A stretch of DNA of 64,000 nt, taken from positions 53,582 through 117,581 of the forward strand of contig NZ_LZSV01000022.1 in NCBI RefSeq assembly GCF_001665605.1. Reading direction: 5' to 3'. The position numbers and the translations under genes were made by a program. Below the pieces are notes generated by a model. It searched no databases, was not told the DNA's origin, and was given only the letters and a program-made list of their open reading frames with translations. This DNA is from Mycobacterium sp. 852014-50255_SCH5639931 (lineage in GTDB: Bacteria; Actinomycetota; Actinomycetes; Mycobacteriales; Mycobacteriaceae). Below are positions 61,380 through 64,000 of the stretch, piece after piece. The number at the start of each line of letters is the position of its first letter. Position 1 is the stretch's first letter.

Positions 61380-61497
61380 AAGTGTGGTGACGGTTGGCCG
61401 TTGTACTAGTGACTTTCGGCCCGAGTAACGAACCCGGTCGGTGTCCAGAGTTAACACCATGCCAACCGCAGGTAATTGCCGCATAAAGGAGCCAGCT

Positions 61498-61890
61498 ATG
61501 TTCTTCGCACATCTGACCCCGCGTCGGCTACTAGTCGGGGCAATCGGTGCTGGCGCAATTACCGGCACGCTTCTATGTGGCACCGCGGCGACCGCCGTGG
61601 CTGACCCCCCGCCTCGGCCCCCCGGCTGCACGGCAGCGGATGTAGCCGGCGTCGCGTCTGGTGTGGCGGCGGCGCTCTCGGGCTACCTGTTCACGCATCC
61701 GGACCTGAACGGGTTCTACACCGGCCTCCAAGATCGTCCCAAAGACCAGATCCGCGACGACGTGCAGCAGTACTTCAGCGCCAACCCCGAGGAGCAAGCC
61801 GATCTCGAAAACATCCGGCAGCCACTGGCTGACATCAGGCAGCGTTGCCAGTGGACACCGCTGCTCGGGCAGGGCGGCGCGACCCCTTGA
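61498..61890 (+). CDS. Secreted haemophore-like haem-binding protein
   Basis: A 130-residue exported protein with a signal peptide ending AVADP (about residue 36). The helical mature domain has PPGCTAADVAGVASGVAAALSGYLFTHPDLNGFY, followed by a helix and a second Cys in IRQRCQW. This matches mycobacterial haemophore-type proteins (as in Rv0203), which bind haem outside the cell. ATG 61498 follows AAAGGAG. The small secreted protein at 61946 may be co-transcribed. Confidence 0.87.
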   Translation: MFFAHLTPRRLLVGAIGAGAITGTLLCGTAATAVADPPPRPPGCTAADVAGVASGVAAALSGYLFTHPDLNGFYTGLQDRPKDQIRDDVQQYFSANPEEQADLENIRQPLADIRQRCQWTPLLGQGGATP

Positions 61891-61945
61891 GCGACGAGAA
61901 CAAGCACGCCCAAAACTTGCCACCGGTCAGAGTGAGGAGATCCCG

Positions 61946-62242
61946 ATGAACGGGTGGGTGCGGCCTTGGACGGCAGGGGCGATCGCAGTATTGACCCTTA
62001 CCGCGATCCCTGAGATGTATGCCGCCGTCGGGCCTTCCGGTGTGGCCAACGCCGACGTCTGCGCAAGCGTCGGCAGGCGTGTCTCCGTGAGCGGGTGCAC
62101 CAACGTTGCCGATACGATCAACGCCAACGTCCCGCCACCGGACGCGTATGCACCGCTGCCGCAAGACTTTCCGCCCCCGCCGCCCCCGGTGAATGTTTGC
62201 GTCGGAGCCGGCCGGCGAGTTCATGTAAGCGGATGCTTCTGA
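61946..62242 (+). CDS. Small secreted protein with duplicated Cys motif
   Basis: A 98-residue exported protein with a signal peptide (residues 1-36) and two copies of a short motif, VCASVGRRVSVSGC and VCVGAGRRVHVSGC, separated by a Pro-rich stretch (NVPPPDAYAPLP...PPPPP). Each motif could form one disulfide loop. ATG 61946 follows GAGGAGATC. No function known. It follows the haemophore-like gene by 55 bases. Confidence 0.75.
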   Translation: MNGWVRPWTAGAIAVLTLTAIPEMYAAVGPSGVANADVCASVGRRVSVSGCTNVADTINANVPPPDAYAPLPQDFPPPPPPVNVCVGAGRRVHVSGCF

Positions 62243-62262
62243 AACGGCGGCTGCTATACCGT

Positions 62263-63168
62263 TCACCGCTTAGACGCTGTGCCTCGACCTCGCCGCGTGC
62301 GGTGCCCTGCTAACACGTCAGCATTCGCCAACGATTGGGCCTCAGCGGCCAGGGTGGACGCCCTGTTGGCATGGGCGACCGCTTCGGTGCCGTTTGTTGG
62401 TTGCTTGCCGTGCGCCGCCGCCAAATGCCGATTCGCTTCTTCGACCCTGGTTTGGGCCTCGGTGCCGACGCTCGCGCGATGTCGGGCGACGTAGTCGGAG
62501 ACCTGCCGCAATCTGCCGTCCGCCATCGATAACGCCTGCTCCAATGAATAGTCATGCCCTCCAACGTGCCCATCGGTAGGGCTGACCCGCCGGCGGCGTC
62601 GCGCACGGTAGAGCATGAAAACCACCACGATGACGACCGCGAGGACGATGACGCCGATCGCGATCGGCACCCAGATCGGCTTTGCAGGCTTTGACGAGGT
62701 TGCCGATCGGTCCAACCCGTCAGCGGCGGCGACCGCAGCGCCACTCCAGTCTTTGGCGGCAATCGCCGGTTCAATTCGTTTGCTACGAAGACTGATCAGC
62801 TCGGCTGCTGTGAGGCCCTGAACCGGCGGCGGCACCGTGAATGCGTACAGCTTGGTGTTCGTGGCCACGGCCAGCAGCGCGTCGTGGTCGCCCATCGCGC
62901 TGGCGTCCCGGGTGCGGTCAGCCCAGTTTTCGGGTTTGAACCTGGAAAAGTTGTCGACGTAGACCACCCACAGTTGGATGTGCTGATCGCGGTAAAGCCG
63001 ATCGATTGCCGAGCTGACCGCTGCCCGACCGGAATCCGTCAATACCCCGGTGCTGTCAGTGATGTGATCGGTGAGTTTGGACGGCGGTTGTGCGCCGGCG
63101 GGGCTTGCCGACAGCAGCCCCGCTGTGAGGATTGTCAGGATCACACCCGCCAGGCGAACAACCCGCAT
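62263..63168 (-). CDS. TPM-domain (TLP18.3/Psb32-type) membrane-anchored protein
   Basis: A 301-residue protein: signal peptide (residues 1-26), an extracytoplasmic TPM domain (LTDHITDSTGVLTDSGRAAVSSAIDRLY, QLWVVYVDNF, GDHDALLAVATNTK), a membrane helix at about residues 168-187 with an RARRRRR stop-transfer, and a cytoplasmic helical tail. The same domain order occurs in the longer Rv2345, so this is a shorter relative. The function is unknown; TPM domains have been linked to phosphatase activity and complex repair in other organisms. Confidence 0.85.
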   Translation of the reverse strand: MRVVRLAGVILTILTAGLLSASPAGAQPPSKLTDHITDSTGVLTDSGRAAVSSAIDRLYRDQHIQLWVVYVDNFSRFKPENWADRTRDASAMGDHDALLAVATNTKLYAFTVPPPVQGLTAAELISLRSKRIEPAIAAKDWSGAAVAAADGLDRSATSSKPAKPIWVPIAIGVIVLAVVIVVVFMLYRARRRRRVSPTDGHVGGHDYSLEQALSMADGRLRQVSDYVARHRASVGTEAQTRVEEANRHLAAAHGKQPTNGTEAVAHANRASTLAAEAQSLANADVLAGHRTRRGRGTASKR

Positions 63169-63281
63169 ACGGGTAATTTAGCCGTCATTCGCGGAAAGGC
63201 GGACAACTGCAGCTCACGAAATGATCGGGCCGAGGAAAACGCTAGGCCGTACGGGCCTGCGCTGGCATGGTGGCGTTTCGT

Positions 63282-63352
63282 GCGGGTGTGGCTGAGTGGC
63301 TAGGCAGCGGCCTGCAAAGCCGTATACACGGGTTCGAGTCCCGTCACTCGCT
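63282..63352 (+). tRNA. tRNA-Cys (GCA)
   Basis: A 71-base cloverleaf. The acceptor stem is GCGGGTG pairing with CACTCGC (one G-T pair), discriminator T. The D arm contains TGGCTGAGTGGCTAGGCAGC, the anticodon stem GCGGC/GCCGT encloses the loop CTGCAAA with anticodon GCA at 63314-63316, and the T arm is CACGGGTTCGAGTCCCGT. CCA is not encoded. No integrated element is adjacent. Confidence 0.95.
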
Positions 63353-63382
63353 CGGAGAAAGCCGGGTCAATAGACAACGCGG

Positions 63383-63769
63383 CTAGAACTCTTCCGGCAC
63401 GGCGTCGAGGTAGAACCATCGGCCGGCGCGGCGCTCGAAACGACTGCGCTCGTGCAGGCTGCCGACGCGGCCCGCGAACTCGAACTGGGCCGTGAATTCC
63501 ACCTCCCCGTGATCGTCGTCCGGACCTCCCGCGACCGTGTCGATCACGTTCAGGCCAATCCAGGTGGTGCCTGGATCAATCGTCACGTCGGCCGGGCGCG
63601 TGCGCGGGTGCCATGTGCGGTACAGGTAGTCGGCGTCTCCGTGGGCGAATGCCGAATACCGCGATCGCATCAATTCCTCGGCCGACCGGGCCTGCGACTC
63701 GCCATGGTGAAACGGCCCGCAACAGGCCAGATAGCTCTTGTTACTGCCGCACGGACACGGTTCGTTCAT
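63383..63769 (-). CDS. YchJ-family SEC-C zinc-motif protein
   Basis: A 128-residue protein with the N-terminal SEC-C motif CPCGSNKSYLACCGPFH (C5, C7, C16, C17, and nearby His, zinc-binding) followed by the YchJ/NTF2-like domain (SRYSAFAHGDADYLYRTWHP, FTAQFEFAGRVGSLHERSRF, RWFYLDA). ATG at 63769. The family is widespread but uncharacterised. It is the second unrelated NTF2-like fold protein in the window and a single-domain one. Confidence 0.92.
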   Translation of the reverse strand: MNEPCPCGSNKSYLACCGPFHHGESQARSAEELMRSRYSAFAHGDADYLYRTWHPRTRPADVTIDPGTTWIGLNVIDTVAGGPDDDHGEVEFTAQFEFAGRVGSLHERSRFERRAGRWFYLDAVPEEF

Positions 63770-63789
63770 AGCAAGAGCCTTACAGACCG

Positions 63790-63999
63790 TTACGGTGCCT
63801 CCCCCATCGGCGCAGCACCCGCCGCGTCCTGCAGTATCTGCTGCAATTTGTCGAGCGGGTCGCCTCCTGCGGGATCAAGCCGCCGTGGTGGGATCTCCCG
63901 GCCGTCGGGTGAGACGGCGGCGAGCGGCGGCGGTGGATCGGGCACGCGCCGGGGAACGTTATGCGAGCGCGCTGTCCGTCGTAGACCAGGCGCCGCAAT
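63790..63999 (-). CDS. C-terminal fragment of an unidentified protein
   Basis: An open frame enters from the right edge and ends with TAA at 63790-63792. The 69 visible residues are Pro/Arg-rich, with PDPPPPLAAVSPDGREIPPRR and GGDPLDKLQQILQDAA, and read as the tail of a longer protein. I prefer this frame to an overlapping Arg-rich frame at 63780-63998 because its composition fits mycobacterial coding sequence better. Function unknown. Confidence 0.5.
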   Translation of the reverse strand: MAAPGLRRTARSHNVPRRVPDPPPPLAAVSPDGREIPPRRLDPAGGDPLDKLQQILQDAAGAAPMGEAP

Positions 64000-64000
64000 C

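Noticed and set aside
63282..63352. tRNA-Cys as an attachment site for an integrated element
   Set aside because: No integrase, direct repeat of the tRNA 3' end or composition change is seen next to it within the window.

Overview
The window comes from a high-GC actinobacterium, almost certainly a slow-growing Mycobacterium. The evidence is the gene content. There are close matches to M. tuberculosis HtpG and to the haloalkane dehalogenase DhmA (Rv2296). There are also an LpqH-family lipoprotein, a PknH-type sensor lipoprotein, a secreted haemophore-like protein, several F420-dependent oxidoreductases and mycobacterial DUF2652, DUF3072 and TIGR03085 proteins. No insertion sequence, phage or CRISPR array was seen. 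One tRNA gene, tRNA-Cys, lies near the right end.

Bases 1-12000 form an accessory oxidative block. It has luciferase-like (LLM) F420 enzymes, an EthD-like protein, an alpha/beta hydrolase, a P450 with its TetR regulator, a divergent AveC-like membrane protein preceded by a 36-residue membrane microprotein, two NAD(P)-dependent DapB-like dehydrogenases and a PatB-like aminotransferase. Two near-identical palindromes, at 4633 and 8739, suggest that one TetR controls both divergent promoters.

Bases 12000-19200 hold dhmA and an aromatic meta-cleavage cluster. A flavin hydroxylase, a C-C hydrolase and an extradiol dioxygenase on the minus strand face a TetR regulator, an acetaldehyde dehydrogenase and an aldolase on the plus strand. 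Two palindromes lie between the two arms. The aldolase reading frame is broken by one extra G.

Bases 19200-34000 hold secreted proteins (two of them sharing an upstream 18-bp motif), a decayed secreted-protein gene, a CysQ-like phosphatase, a thiolase, an F420 reductase/DinB in-frame fusion, transporters (including an MgtE_N/CBS protein coupled to an NRAMP-like transporter) and small lipoproteins. Bases 34000-48500 hold htpG, an acyl-CoA ligase and hotdog pair, a VIT transporter, Gly-Pro-rich secreted proteins, a hybrid histidine kinase, two methyltransferases, a deleted nitroreductase remnant and a BrkB-like membrane protein.

Bases 48500-61400 are the most striking part. A STAS plus GAF/SpoIIE/HATPase signalling pair is divergent from a 9.1-kb gene. 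Its 3036-residue product joins a BTAD regulator module, a class III cyclase domain, a STAND-type ATPase and a helical region to 13 predicted NTF2/SnoaL-like domains. Twelve of these form six tandem A-B pairs of about 267-271 residues. An overlapping downstream gene encodes a peptidase S51/cyanophycinase-like protein. The right end has a haemophore-like protein, a small Cys-motif secreted protein, a TPM-domain protein, tRNA-Cys, a YchJ protein and a partial gene.
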